Below are positions 45,954-54,594 of a DNA stretch of 56,765 nt, in pieces. Below the pieces are notes generated by a model that was not told where the DNA came from, did not search any database, and saw only the letters and a list, made by a program, of their open reading frames with translations. The DNA comes from Nostoc sp. CHAB 5844. GTDB taxonomy: Bacteria; Cyanobacteriota; Cyanobacteriia; Cyanobacteriales; Nostocaceae. The stretch is taken from the NCBI RefSeq assembly GCF_020829595.1, contig NZ_JAIVFW010000050.1, forward strand, positions 1 through 56,765. The letters run 5' to 3'. The position numbers were made by a program, and so were the translations under genes. The number at the start of each line of letters is the position of its first letter. Positions within the stretch are counted from its first letter, which is position 1.

Positions 45954-46697
45954 TTAACTGCAATTAACAGCGGAAGCCGAGTTGACCTTTGTTAAATCGC
46001 TAGTAAATACGGCTGTGTATTTATAAGGTGATGAACCAGCGCAAGTCATGGAATTGCGATCAGCACGCAGAGGAGACCACCAAGAATCTGCCAGCACCTT
46101 TAAAGTTGTGCCATTCCATGACAAGTTTGTGACAAGTAAAGAGTTAGTTTTACCATCACTAGGCTTTTTGGCAGCGACAAATGTAGCATAAGAAACATCG
46201 CCATTGCTGGGATTAATCCGGGCTATAACTGCTACTTTTGCACCACCACCGCTACCATAGTAAGTTAGCCAGCCCTTCTTCGCAAAACGGCGAAAATCGT
46301 ACCCAGTCTGGCTACCAGTAGAAGAGAAAACACCATACAACACGCTTCCACCATCCCATAACAATCCGTAGCCTCTACCATCATCAAGAGTTGTTTCGTA
46401 GTCACTGCGACACCATTTTTTGACACCATGATCAAATCGAATAATGCGGGGGTCTTGGTTAACAGCTGATACTTGCTGATAACCAATGTAGATAGTTTTT
46501 CCTCCGATAGATACCTTCGGCCCATTTTTCGCTTTGATGGTTGCTTCAGTGTCATTGCATGTAAATGTCACACTTTTAGCGAAAGATGTCTGTATAGTAG
46601 CTTGGGCAAGCACTTGCCCAATTGCTAAATCAATTCCTAATCCTATTGAAAAACATAAAAAACCCAGATACTTGGGCAATTGGCGGCGATTAATCAT
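45954..46697 (-). CDS. Secreted protein of unknown function
   Basis: Starting at the ATG at 46697 the product has 247 residues. A signal peptide ends near VLAQA (about residue 32). The exported part is rich in Gly, Ser and aromatics (GGKTIYIGYQQVS, YGLLWDGGSVLYGVFSSTG, LLVTNLSWNGTTLKVLADSWW) with cysteines at both ends, as expected for a stable beta-rich domain. I do not recognise it. Its frame is continuous with the IS200-type transposase frame upstream, because a mobile element ends 80 bp before this start. The transposase lacks a stop codon of its own, so this gene can be read as part of a fused frame or from its own start. Confidence 0.75.
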   Translation of the reverse strand: MINRRQLPKYLGFLCFSIGLGIDLAIGQVLAQATIQTSFAKSVTFTCNDTEATIKAKNGPKVSIGGKTIYIGYQQVSAVNQDPRIIRFDHGVKKWCRSDYETTLDDGRGYGLLWDGGSVLYGVFSSTGSQTGYDFRRFAKKGWLTYYGSGGGAKVAVIARINPSNGDVSYATFVAAKKPSDGKTNSLLVTNLSWNGTTLKVLADSWWSPLRADRNSMTCAGSSPYKYTAVFTSDLTKVNSASAVNCS

Positions 46698-47372
46698 GTG
46701 TTTGGAATAGGGAACCCTGTATAAACCGAAACCATAACACAAACTTAAATCACTGCCAATCCCATTGTTAATATTACAGGACTTACGCAGAAAAATATGC
46801 TGTTGAGACTGGGGAGCCAGCGCCGTGGGCGGGTTTCCCGACTTGAGGCGACTGGCGTTGTAGGGGGTTGAGGGTGTAAGGGTGTATGAGTGAGCTATTC
46901 CCGCCAGCAGCCCCACGCCGTCCCGAAGGGCGGCGCTGGGAAGAATCGCCAATTGGTCTTGGCCGCAAGTCGCGGAGTCTTGGTTTTGCACGTATTGTTT
47001 TAGCACTTCGACAGTCACCCCACCGCACGAGGCAATGAAGTAGGCACTATTCCAAAACACGGGTTTACCCCAATAGACACGCCTAATCTCCATCAAAAAC
47101 TCTTTACGAATTTGTTGACTTGTGTAGGATTTTAAAGCGTTAACGAACTTTGACAGTTGCATCTGGGGATAGTACCGAAACAACAAGTGAACATGTTCAC
47201 TCTCACCGTTGAATTCAACAACTTCACAACCCCACTTCTGGGATATGTGATTAACTAGTTCACCTAATCGAGTCAGCATGGTAGGTGTGATTACTTTTTT
47301 CCGGTACTTTGTGGTCAAAACCAGATGCGCTTTCAAATCAGAAATAGACCTAGCAGTTGATTTGTAGCTCAT
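45954..47372 (-). CDS. tnpA: IS200-type Y1 transposase TnpA, frame open into the secreted-protein gene
   Basis: Residues 1-133 (46974-47372) are a complete IS200/IS605 TnpA. This part has the HUH motif in GESEHVHLLFRYYP, WGKPVFWNSAYFIASCGG and the catalytic Tyr in VEVLKQYVQNQ. It is a single-stranded-DNA transposase. Beyond that, the frame runs through the element's left-end hairpin and terminal repeat without a stop and continues into the secreted protein at 46697, giving 472 residues in one frame. Upstream, the preceding gene's stop TAA abuts the start (TAAATG), so translation is probably coupled. Whether the full fusion is made is not known. Confidence 0.75.
   Translation of the reverse strand: MSYKSTARSISDLKAHLVLTTKYRKKVITPTMLTRLGELVNHISQKWGCEVVEFNGESEHVHLLFRYYPQMQLSKFVNALKSYTSQQIRKEFLMEIRRVYWGKPVFWNSAYFIASCGGVTVEVLKQYVQNQDSATCGQDQLAILPSAALRDGVGLLAGIAHSYTLTPSTPYNASRLKSGNPPTALAPQSQQHIFLRKSCNINNGIGSDLSLCYGFGLYRVPYSKHMINRRQLPKYLGFLCFSIGLGIDLAIGQVLAQATIQTSFAKSVTFTCNDTEATIKAKNGPKVSIGGKTIYIGYQQVSAVNQDPRIIRFDHGVKKWCRSDYETTLDDGRGYGLLWDGGSVLYGVFSSTGSQTGYDFRRFAKKGWLTYYGSGGGAKVAVIARINPSNGDVSYATFVAAKKPSDGKTNSLLVTNLSWNGTTLKVLADSWWSPLRADRNSMTCAGSSPYKYTAVFTSDLTKVNSASAVNCS
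46911..46940. other. IS605-type left-end subterminal hairpin
   Basis: CCCCACGCCG and CGGCGCTGGG form an imperfect stem around TCCCGAAGGG. The loop and stem base match the hairpin after tnpB (48768-48796). Paired subterminal hairpins of this kind are what Y1 transposases recognise. Confidence 0.65.
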
Positions 47373-47594
47373 TTATCCCTTGAAAGCCTCATCACTAGCT
47401 TTTTCTAAATACTGAAGAACTTCTCGGTATTTAGTCTGTTTACCAGCCCACTCGGCTAGTGCGTCAAGCAAGTTAGAAAACGAATAACCCTTTTGCTCCA
47501 AAATGCCGATGAAGTCGCCCATAAATTCAGCCAGTGCAACAGCTTTTGCTTCATCTAAAGCATTGGCAATTGAAGTTTTAGCTTCCTTGTCCAT
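47373..47594 (-). CDS. Small helical protein in the tnpA operon
   Basis: The product has 73 residues: MDKEAKTSIANALDEAKAVA, then EFMGDFIGILEQKGYSFSNL and LDALAEWAGKQTKY. It is charged and almost entirely helical, with no cysteine or membrane segment. I do not recognise a family. Its start overlaps the end of the upstream 116-residue gene by 17 bases and its stop touches the tnpA start (TAAATG), so the three genes form one tightly packed operon. That spacing suggests it travels with the element and may act with TnpA. Confidence 0.65.
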   Translation of the reverse strand: MDKEAKTSIANALDEAKAVALAEFMGDFIGILEQKGYSFSNLLDALAEWAGKQTKYREVLQYLEKASDEAFKG

Positions 47595-47928
47595 TGCCTT
47601 CCTCCAACTGTTCGGTAAGCGCTGCTACCTTGCTTTGGTAAAACTCAATCTCGGCTTGAATTTCCTCTTTAATTTCTGTTGGTGAAAGCGGTTTAATTTG
47701 GCTTTCCGTGCAACTTTCAACAGAATCAGACATCTCGTCAGGACAAACCCAGTAATACCAGCCTTCACCTAGTTCATAAGCTCTTAATGTGCCAGGTCGA
47801 TGGTATTCTAGACCAACGATTTCACCTTGTTTGACCCGTTGCCCAAGATGGTATTTAGGTTTTTTCCAGTGGCTAGGAAAACAAATTTTGGACTGTTCAG
47901 CGATGGTTTGCGGTGTTTCTTTTGGCAT
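47578..47928 (-). CDS. Conserved-looking protein in the tnpA operon
   Basis: From the ATG at 47928 (site AAGGAA about ten bases upstream) the product has 116 residues. It opens with PKETPQTIAEQSKICFPSHW and continues with KYHLGQRVKQGEIVGLEYHRPGTL and YELGEGWYYWVCPDEMSD, which look like a small beta-barrel (SH3/Tudor-like) domain. A helical acidic tail follows (about 80-116). An in-frame TTG at 47961 would add 11 residues. It is the first gene of the overlapping operon ending in tnpA. I cannot assign a function. Confidence 0.65.
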   Translation of the reverse strand: MPKETPQTIAEQSKICFPSHWKKPKYHLGQRVKQGEIVGLEYHRPGTLRAYELGEGWYYWVCPDEMSDSVESCTESQIKPLSPTEIKEEIQAEIEFYQSKVAALTEQLEEGNGQGS

Positions 47929-48764
47929 GGCGTTACCGTTCCTTGGCATTTCCTGACCCAATCAAACCAGAACATATACAGGGCAAATTCATTCAACTAC
48001 CCAAAATTGGTAAGCTGAAAATGATTTTGCATCGCCCCATACCAGACGGTTTTAAAATCAAAACTGCCACAATTACCCACAAAGCTGACGGTTGGTATAT
48101 CAGTCTTAGTCTGGAAGATGTGACAGTGCCTAGCACTAAAGTTGATGTCATCCCCGCGCTGGATAACACTGTAGGTATTGACATGGGGCTGAAATCATTT
48201 TTGGTAACGAGTAATAACCAAGAAGTAGAAATTCCCCAACACTACCGTAAAAGCGAGAAGAAACTGAAGCGCTTGCAACGTCATTTATCCCGAAAAAACA
48301 AGGGGTCAAATCGTCGCAAGAAAGCTATTAAACGTGTTGCTAAGACTCACTTAAAAGTCGCCAATCAACGTAAAGATTTTCACTATAAAACTTCAATATG
48401 GTTACTTAATCAATCCCAGGTCATTGCACATGAAAACCTAAATATCAAGGGACTGGCAAAGTCTATGCTTGCCAAGTCTGTAACCGATGCTGGGTGGGGT
48501 CAATTTCTGCAAATACTGAACACCAAGGCTGCAAGTGCTGGGTGTTTGGTAGTAGCGGTAAACCCTAACGGCACAAGCCAAGAGTGTTCTGATTGTGGCG
48601 CGATTGTTTCAAAAACACTATCCGACAGATGGCACAGTTGCCAGTGTGGTGCTAGTTATTGCCGTGACCACAATGCCGCGCGAAATATAAAACATAGGGC
48701 GGCGGGGCATCCCGTCCTTTTAAAAGCTAGGGAAATGTCCAACCCGTTGGGGGGAGTCACCTAG
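47913..48764 (+). pseudogene. tnpB: TnpB RNA-guided nuclease, N-terminal half missing
   Basis: The frame encodes 283 residues, against about 400 for full TnpB. Recognisable sequence begins at WRYRSLAFPDPIKPEHIQGK, near the middle of the usual protein. The RuvC residues are all present: Asp in VGIDMGLKSF, Glu in VIAHENLNIKGLAK and Asp in CRDHNAARNI. The zinc ribbon ECSDCG...CQCG is intact. The recognition lobe and start are gone, replaced by the head of the opposing small-gene operon, with the junction near 47928. The right-end hairpin that in relatives lies in the guide RNA (48768-48796) follows the stop. It is probably not a functional guided nuclease. Confidence 0.8.
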
Positions 48765-48767
48765 AAG

Positions 48768-48796
48768 CCCCCACCGTCCCGAAGGGCGGTGCGGGG
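48768..48796 (+). ncRNA. Putative right-end/omega-RNA 3' hairpin
   Basis: CCCCCACCG and CGGTGCGGGG pair around TCCCGAAGGG directly after the tnpB stop. In IS605 elements the tnpB guide RNA ends at this right-end hairpin and the adjacent flank is the guide. Expression here is not known, and the nuclease is truncated. Confidence 0.45.
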
Positions 48797-48872
48797 AGTA
48801 TGTCACGCTCATTTACACCCTTACACTCTGATCCAAACCCTTGATTTTTCGTCTTACTGCGTAAGTCCTATA

Positions 48873-50543
48873 TTATCGAGAAATAAATACTTGAGCGGCA
48901 CAGCTTGGGATGTTGGTAACTAAACCATCATTGCTAACTTCCACTTGACTGTTGTCGAAGCAATCGTACCAAGATTCAGCAATTGGGAAATCTGGAATGC
49001 GATAATCAATAAGATGTTGGTTAGAAAAGTTAGCCACGACAACAACTTGAGAGTCATGGTTATGCCAACGAACATATGCTAATACTTTCGCCTCTGCATT
49101 GGTGTGGAAAAACTCAATATTGTCGCTTTGTAAGGCTGAATTTTTCTGGCGTAAAGCAATGAGTTTTTGATAATACTCAAATAACTCACGATTTTGGTCA
49201 TTTGTTAGTAAAGACCAATTAATCTTTTTGGGTTGAGTTACGCTTTCACTTTTTTGCTGGTATTCGCCAAATTCATCTCCCATCCATAGCATTGGTATAC
49301 CCATTGCTGTCATGAGAATAACGGCTGCTAATTTTGCTCTGGAAAATGCCTCTTGATCAAAAATACCGCGATCGCCTAATTCTCTCAATAGACGTTCACG
49401 ATCATGAGTTGCTAAATAATTTATGACATTAGTGCTTTTGGCATAACCCTGTAGTCTAGGATCTAACACCGACATGACTTGTTCTAATTCAAATTTTTCT
49501 CCACAAATCAGGGGAATAATAAAGTAGCGAAAACTTTCATGCCAACAACCATCTAACGGCCCATCTGGTTTTACTACAGTGCTGGTATCGGGAATGTGTT
49601 CGGCAATGTTGTAAAACTCCTTTGGTGCTAAACTTTGTTTTGCTTGTTGCGCTAACCATTCTAAAAATTCAAAGTTAGCTAATTGGCGCACTGCATCAAA
49701 CCGAATGCCATCAATATGATATTCTTTAATCCAAAATTGGACTACATCTCCAATATATTTCCACGCAGGTTTTATATCTAAATTTTCATCATAATTATCA
49801 TAATTAAACTCTGGCCCCCAGTAATTATCTGGGTCTTCAGGATAGTGCATATGTTCGTAATACCAATAATTTCTGTCAATTAGCATTAACGGGCATTCTT
49901 CATCTGTGTGATTATAAATTCCATCAAGAAAAACCCGAATGCCTCTAGCATGACATTCATCAATAAACTGCTTTAACTCTGCTGTAGTACCATAACTAGA
50001 TTCGGTAGCAAAGAAATGCCGTACTTTATAACCCCAGCTATAATCACCGGGATATTCATTCACAGGCATTAATTCTATGGCGTTAATTCCTAATTCACAA
50101 AGATAATCTAGTTTAGCGATCGCACCTAAATATTTACCGCGTTTATCAGGGTCATTCTCATTCCCAGTAAAATCTGCAATATGCAATTCATATATGACTA
50201 ATTCATCATTATGCGGCAGCGGCTGATCATCATGTTGCCAAACATAAGTATCAACAATTCGTTCACCACTTTTAATCCGAATAATCCCGTATTCTTTAGC
50301 TTCATCAATATCTGTAGCGTAGGGGTCAATAACATCTACCCATTCATTAACTTGAAACTGCGGACTTTTTGTTTGCACCCGAAATTTATATGAGTAAATT
50401 CCATCTTCTAATGGTATCTGAGTTTGAAAATAGCCATTCTCCGTTTTTTCTAATGCTATATCTTGCCAATCAGAAAAAGAACCGATTAAAGTTGCTTGCT
50501 CATTTCGAGGTGCAAACAATTTAAAATCAACTAAATTCCCCAT
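48873..50543 (-). CDS. GH13 alpha-amylase-family enzyme with N-terminal CBM48-like domain
   Basis: The product has 556 residues. An N-terminal E-set/CBM48-type domain (about 5-95, with GSFSDWQDIALEKTENGYFQ) is followed by a GH13 (beta/alpha)8 barrel. The catalytic residues are the nucleophile Asp in IDGIRFDAVRQL (about 278), the acid/base Glu in YNIAEHIPD (about 310), and the third site in NYLATHDRERL. A C-terminal beta domain ends the protein. The layout resembles glycogen branching or malto-oligosyltrehalose hydrolases and other alpha-glucan-acting GH13 enzymes; the exact reaction is undecided. There is no signal peptide. The stop codon overlaps the right flank of the mobile element at 46778-48869. 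Confidence 0.9.
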   Translation of the reverse strand: MGNLVDFKLFAPRNEQATLIGSFSDWQDIALEKTENGYFQTQIPLEDGIYSYKFRVQTKSPQFQVNEWVDVIDPYATDIDEAKEYGIIRIKSGERIVDTYVWQHDDQPLPHNDELVIYELHIADFTGNENDPDKRGKYLGAIAKLDYLCELGINAIELMPVNEYPGDYSWGYKVRHFFATESSYGTTAELKQFIDECHARGIRVFLDGIYNHTDEECPLMLIDRNYWYYEHMHYPEDPDNYWGPEFNYDNYDENLDIKPAWKYIGDVVQFWIKEYHIDGIRFDAVRQLANFEFLEWLAQQAKQSLAPKEFYNIAEHIPDTSTVVKPDGPLDGCWHESFRYFIIPLICGEKFELEQVMSVLDPRLQGYAKSTNVINYLATHDRERLLRELGDRGIFDQEAFSRAKLAAVILMTAMGIPMLWMGDEFGEYQQKSESVTQPKKINWSLLTNDQNRELFEYYQKLIALRQKNSALQSDNIEFFHTNAEAKVLAYVRWHNHDSQVVVVANFSNQHLIDYRIPDFPIAESWYDCFDNSQVEVSNDGLVTNIPSCAAQVFISR

Positions 50544-50769
50544 TATAATCCAATATAAACTTGCTAAAATAATGTTTTTTTTATTTTGAACTTTAGAATC
50601 AATAAAAACTTCTTTCGGAAGTTATATTAATGAAAAACCTGATTTCTAAAGATAGAGTCTTAAGAAACATATTTGGTAAATATGGGAATAAGGAATAGGC
50701 AACATAACTATTCCCTATTCCCATATCGTTATCTGATTTAATTTTGCCTACCTAATATTCATATCAACT

Positions 50770-52062
50770 CTAGAAGGCTACAAGCCCCTGTGGACGGCTT
50801 TCATTCACTGGAGTAATGAACCGGGGTGAAGCAGGAACTTCAAATAAAGTGCCAATTTGTGGATTTACCCGCAGGACATTAATCGCATCTCCTTCACTAG
50901 GTGGTGGAGTTGGAACTTGGCGTTGACTGACAGCGTACAAGAACGATTCAGTCTTGTCTAGATCAATATTAGTCGGGCCAACCAACCTGACACCGGATGA
51001 GTTAGGTGGCATGCTTCCCTTGCCATGCAGTAGGATGTGCTGGATTTCAACTGGGGTGCTTGGGTCTGCCAGATTATAAACAGAAAGGGTGTTGGAGAAT
51101 GATTCAGCTGTATAAAGACGAGTTCCGGCTTTATTTGTAATTAACCAACAAACTGCTATACCTGAGTTGGGTATTGCTTTGAGGAATGTTAATTCACCTG
51201 AATACTGATTGTAAGTGTAAACACTTATTCTGCTACTTAGAGGATAGCCAATATACAAGTATGGTAGCTTGGGATGAACCTCAATACCGATAGGCCCAAC
51301 TGGTCTAGTGTTGGCAATTGCAGAGAAACCTGCAAGTGGCGAGTTGGGAGCTTCGGATAAACGGCCTCTTCTCTCAATCTGGAACGATCGCACAACTCGA
51401 CCAAATTGCTCTATACCAAACAAGAACCTTTTGTCTGGAGAAAGAACTATTGCTTCTGGTGCATTACCCCGTGGAACATTGAAAGTAAATCTAGGGATGA
51501 GTTTACCTCTGTGAGTGACACGAAAACTCGTATAGTTGGGTGAGGTATTACTCGCATCGTTTGGTAAATTCTGTGGATCTAGATTCTTGTTAGTGACAAA
51601 TAGAGTTTTACCTGCTAAAGCTAAACTGACTGGGTAAACTCCTCCAGAGGGGAAGGGAGAACCTTTGACAGGATATAGACTACCATTCGCAGCAATATCA
51701 AATACAGCTATTGAACTAGAACCTGAATTAACAGCAAAAAGGCGTGTTCTTTCAGGATTGGTGATAACTTGTCTGTCACCATCTATAGCTGCCAGATTAA
51801 ATTCAATGTCGGTAATTCCTTTGCCTCCTGTGGGGAAAGGTGAACCAGGTAGAGGTATCAGATTGCCATTTTCATTCCGGCGGAAACCCAGAATGGAATT
51901 ACCATTTTCTGATGGAATATTGCTCTGGGTGTAAACAACACCAGATAAAGGATAATAATTCCACCAATGTGCCTGCGCGGGATGAAATGTGAGCAAGGCG
52001 ATCGCAAAACTAGCGATCGCTACAATAATAAAGTGTAGTTTGAAAAATTTTTTCTTGAACAT
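50770..52062 (-). CDS. Secreted lactonase-like beta-propeller protein
   Basis: From the ATG at 52062 (GAGG eight bases upstream) the product has 430 residues, starting MFKKKFFKLHFIIVAIASFA with cleavage likely after PAQA. A longer frame to 52113 is possible but lacks a site. The mature part is a propeller with repeats such as ERTRLFAVNSGSSSIAVFDI and DKRFLFGIEQFGRVVRSFQI, typical of the lactonase/YVTN family. Its closest relation in the window is the gene at 52949-54253, which points the opposite way. The substrate is unknown, and the family name does not prove lactonase activity. Confidence 0.85.
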   Translation of the reverse strand: MFKKKFFKLHFIIVAIASFAIALLTFHPAQAHWWNYYPLSGVVYTQSNIPSENGNSILGFRRNENGNLIPLPGSPFPTGGKGITDIEFNLAAIDGDRQVITNPERTRLFAVNSGSSSIAVFDIAANGSLYPVKGSPFPSGGVYPVSLALAGKTLFVTNKNLDPQNLPNDASNTSPNYTSFRVTHRGKLIPRFTFNVPRGNAPEAIVLSPDKRFLFGIEQFGRVVRSFQIERRGRLSEAPNSPLAGFSAIANTRPVGPIGIEVHPKLPYLYIGYPLSSRISVYTYNQYSGELTFLKAIPNSGIAVCWLITNKAGTRLYTAESFSNTLSVYNLADPSTPVEIQHILLHGKGSMPPNSSGVRLVGPTNIDLDKTESFLYAVSQRQVPTPPPSEGDAINVLRVNPQIGTLFEVPASPRFITPVNESRPQGLVAF

Positions 52063-52948
52063 AAAAAAAGCCTCGTTTAAACCGACATTTTCCAGGTAGT
52101 TAGACAAGACCACTTCAGGTGTAATCGGATAAACTTATTTACGGGATAATCAAAAAGAAAATCCCTCATGGTGTTGTCAACTTGCCTGATTTCAGCACCA
52201 CCAAAACTTCACCTATTTGCATAAAAAGGTGGTGATTGTTATAGAGCAATACGGTTCAGATAAAACATTGCTACAAATGATTTCTGGAGAAACTTTACAT
52301 TGCAAAGTCTCTCTCACCAACAGTCTTACTGAACTGTATTAGTTTATAAAGCCGTCTTGATGCTATTTAATTCTTCCCTGTTCTCTAATTGCTGCCGCGT
52401 CATTGGTAATGGGCTAAGGTACACTTGGATTGCGTATTGCACTTGGTAAACAATTGATGAGCAATAATTGCTTACCTCTGCGTTGACAGAACAGCTAACC
52501 CATAACCTACCTATTACTAAAGATAATATCTTTTATTTTGGCAAAAGTGTGTATATTTTTAATTCAAAATATCAAGCTAAAGCAGCAATCAATGTTGTCA
52601 AATAAGTTAAAAATAGGTTTTGAGCAACATGACAGGAAATCTGAAGAAATATAAACATTTTTCCGATTTTTTATCTAACTTTTGTTACTGAATTATTGTT
52701 ATAAACCACAAGTGTAGTATAGTAGTATCTATAGTCTCCAACCAAGACATAAAGTTGGTTGAGAACTACCGTGTTCCGTCTTGATGAACTGCATATTGAT
52801 TTGTCTGTAAGATACATTATTTAGACATTTCTGCCCTTGTTGAATATACATCGCTTGCTCATACCCTACATAGATATCAGGTAACGATAACTTGGCGATT
52901 TTCAGTACTCGATCACCATATTTAATTGATGGGGTCAAGGAGATATTT
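52063..52948. other. Long region between two divergent propeller genes
   Basis: This 886-bp AT-rich interval holds both promoters. A short inverted repeat (TCTCCAACCAA...TTGGTTGAGA, about 52735-52764) is present. A minus-strand frame over its right part is discussed among the rejected items. Confidence 0.5.
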
Positions 52949-54253
52949 ATGAAAAATTTAATAACGCGCACTTTACTGAGCAGCGCTATGCTTCTTGTCA
53001 CATACGCTACTTTTGTTACAGGAACTAATGCTCATCCCGGCAACTTTGCAGCAGGATTCGTGTTTGTAGGTACAAATCATAACAACACTCACCCCACAGC
53101 CCCATCAGGAGAACCCGCTAACCAAGTAGTTATGTACAATCGAGCTGCTGATGGCAGGCTCAGTCTCGTTGGCACTTTTGATACTGGTGGACAAGGATCT
53201 GGCCCAGCAGTTCGATTTGCTGGTGATGGACTCGGCTCTGCCCACTCTGTAGAGCTTAGTCACAACCGCCGCTGGTTATTTGTAACTAATGCTGGTAGCA
53301 ACAATGTCACTGTATTCCGTGTGAAGCGGCACGGTCTTCAACGTACTGACTTGGAAGCAACTGGTGTTTTTCCCAACAGCGTCACCCAGCATGGCCATCT
53401 CGTCTATGTCTTGAACTCCGCAGGTGAAGGCAGTATTACAGGTTATGTCTTAGATAACCGAGGGGATTTGACACCAATTCCTGGTTCAACCCGCAGACTC
53501 CACGCCAACCAAAACCCTGTGCGTCCTGATGTTTTGTTTAACCCAGCGCAAGTATCGTTTACACCAGACGGTCAGCAACTAGTGGTGACAATTAAAGACG
53601 GGCCAGCAGCCGGGGCGCTACCTAATGTCACTCCCACTGGCTCTGGTCGGATACTTGTTTTCAATGTCGAACGCAATGGTTTACCGTCGATATATCCCAC
53701 GCAAACTAATCTCAACAACCTAGGCCCATTCGGCTTTTCGTTTGATCGTTTTGGGCATCTGCTGGTGTCGCTGTTTGTTGGTGGGCCGAATCTCACTGGG
53801 TCTGCTGGCTCGTTCCGCATTACTCAAAGTGGTGGGTTAATACCAATTACACCCAACGTACCGAATACTCAAATCGATACATGCTGGCTGGAAAATAACG
53901 GGCGTTATGCCTTCGGTGCAAACTACTCGTCTGGCACAATCTCCAGCTATCGCATTGGTTACGATGGCAGCTTGAAGTTGTTGGCTGCGGTTGCTGGGAT
54001 CACTGATGATTTACCTGGCCCTCCGGGAAAGGTGCAAGGTTCTACGCCTCTTGATATTGGGATCAGTACAAATGGACGTTTCCTGTATAATGTCTTGCCA
54101 GGTTCTGGTGCGATCGCTGGCTGGCGGATTAACAGCGACGGTAGTCTGACCAAGATTGGCGAGTTTGGCGGGCTTCCCGATGCTGTAAATGGTGATATGG
54201 CTCCATTTGAATTTGGCCCTGGAGGCAGCCCTGCGGGCATAGCGGTAGATTAA
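52949..54253 (+). CDS. Secreted lactonase-like beta-propeller protein
   Basis: From the ATG at 52949 (AAGGAG at the usual distance) the product has 434 residues, beginning MKNLITRTLLSSAMLLVTYA with a signal peptide ending near TNAHPG. Propeller repeats follow, such as HNRRWLFVTNAGSNNVTVFRV, GHLVYVLNSAGEGSITGYVL, NGRYAFGANYSSGTISSYRI and TNGRFLYNVLPGSGAIAGWRI, as in the YVTN/lactonase family. It is divergent from and related to the gene at 50770-52062. An inverted repeat follows the stop. The substrate is unknown. Confidence 0.85.
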   Translation: MKNLITRTLLSSAMLLVTYATFVTGTNAHPGNFAAGFVFVGTNHNNTHPTAPSGEPANQVVMYNRAADGRLSLVGTFDTGGQGSGPAVRFAGDGLGSAHSVELSHNRRWLFVTNAGSNNVTVFRVKRHGLQRTDLEATGVFPNSVTQHGHLVYVLNSAGEGSITGYVLDNRGDLTPIPGSTRRLHANQNPVRPDVLFNPAQVSFTPDGQQLVVTIKDGPAAGALPNVTPTGSGRILVFNVERNGLPSIYPTQTNLNNLGPFGFSFDRFGHLLVSLFVGGPNLTGSAGSFRITQSGGLIPITPNVPNTQIDTCWLENNGRYAFGANYSSGTISSYRIGYDGSLKLLAAVAGITDDLPGPPGKVQGSTPLDIGISTNGRFLYNVLPGSGAIAGWRINSDGSLTKIGEFGGLPDAVNGDMAPFEFGPGGSPAGIAVD

Positions 54254-54346
54254 CGCTCTCTGAAGAAACATTCCTGAGTGTGGCTTCACTGAGCGATCGC
54301 TAGATAGCTGTAAAAATCACAACATTCAGATAGCCTGTCATTGAGA

Positions 54347-54385
54347 AAAGGAACAGAGCAATTCCAGTGATTGCTTTGTTCCTTT
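54347..54385 (+). terminator. Stem-loop after the propeller gene
   Basis: AAAGGAACAGAGCAAT (54347-54362) and ATTGCTTTGTTCCTTT (54370-54385) pair over 16 bp with one mismatch around a seven-base loop. The remainder of 54254-54594 shows no gene and contains the htrA promoter region. Confidence 0.75.
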
Positions 54386-54594
54386 CTACGAGATGCTACG
54401 TAATTGCAATGACATTTTTGTTGAATTATAACCAGCTAATTAGCTTTGGGAATTAGAACCTTCTGCACCTGACTAACACAATCTCCTGACTAGGAAAATT
54501 TTCACATTTTCATATTAATGCTATAGCCCTGTAACAAAAGTGTAATAACCGCTGTCTACATTAGTAATAGATTCAAATACCTTTTCAGACAGCA

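Larger units (their letters stand above)
46778..48869. mobile_element. 2,092-bp element: AGGACTTACGCAG repeat carrying an IS200/IS605 module
   Basis: Perfect 13-bp inverted repeats AGGACTTACGCAG (46778-46790) and CTGCGTAAGTCCT (48857-48869) lie one base inside TATTA pentamers (46772-46776 and 48871-48875). The outer arms match the 325-bp element at 7043-7367. Inside are subterminal hairpins (46911-46940 and 48768-48796) that share the loop GTCCCGAAGGG, as in IS605 ends, and the genes tnpA, two small genes and a 5'-truncated tnpB. The right TATTA overlaps the stop codon of the GH13 gene. Confidence 0.75.

Noticed and set aside
46783-47028. Arg- and Pro-rich minus-strand frame in the IS605 left end
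   Set aside because: It lies over the end hairpin and inverted repeat of the element; its composition follows the GC-rich repeat rather than coding.
52729-53001. A minus-strand frame of 90 residues containing YGDRVLKIAKLSLPDIYVG
   Set aside because: It overlaps the signal-peptide start and ribosome-binding site of the propeller gene and has no start signal. It may be a decayed gene end, but I cannot support it as a gene.
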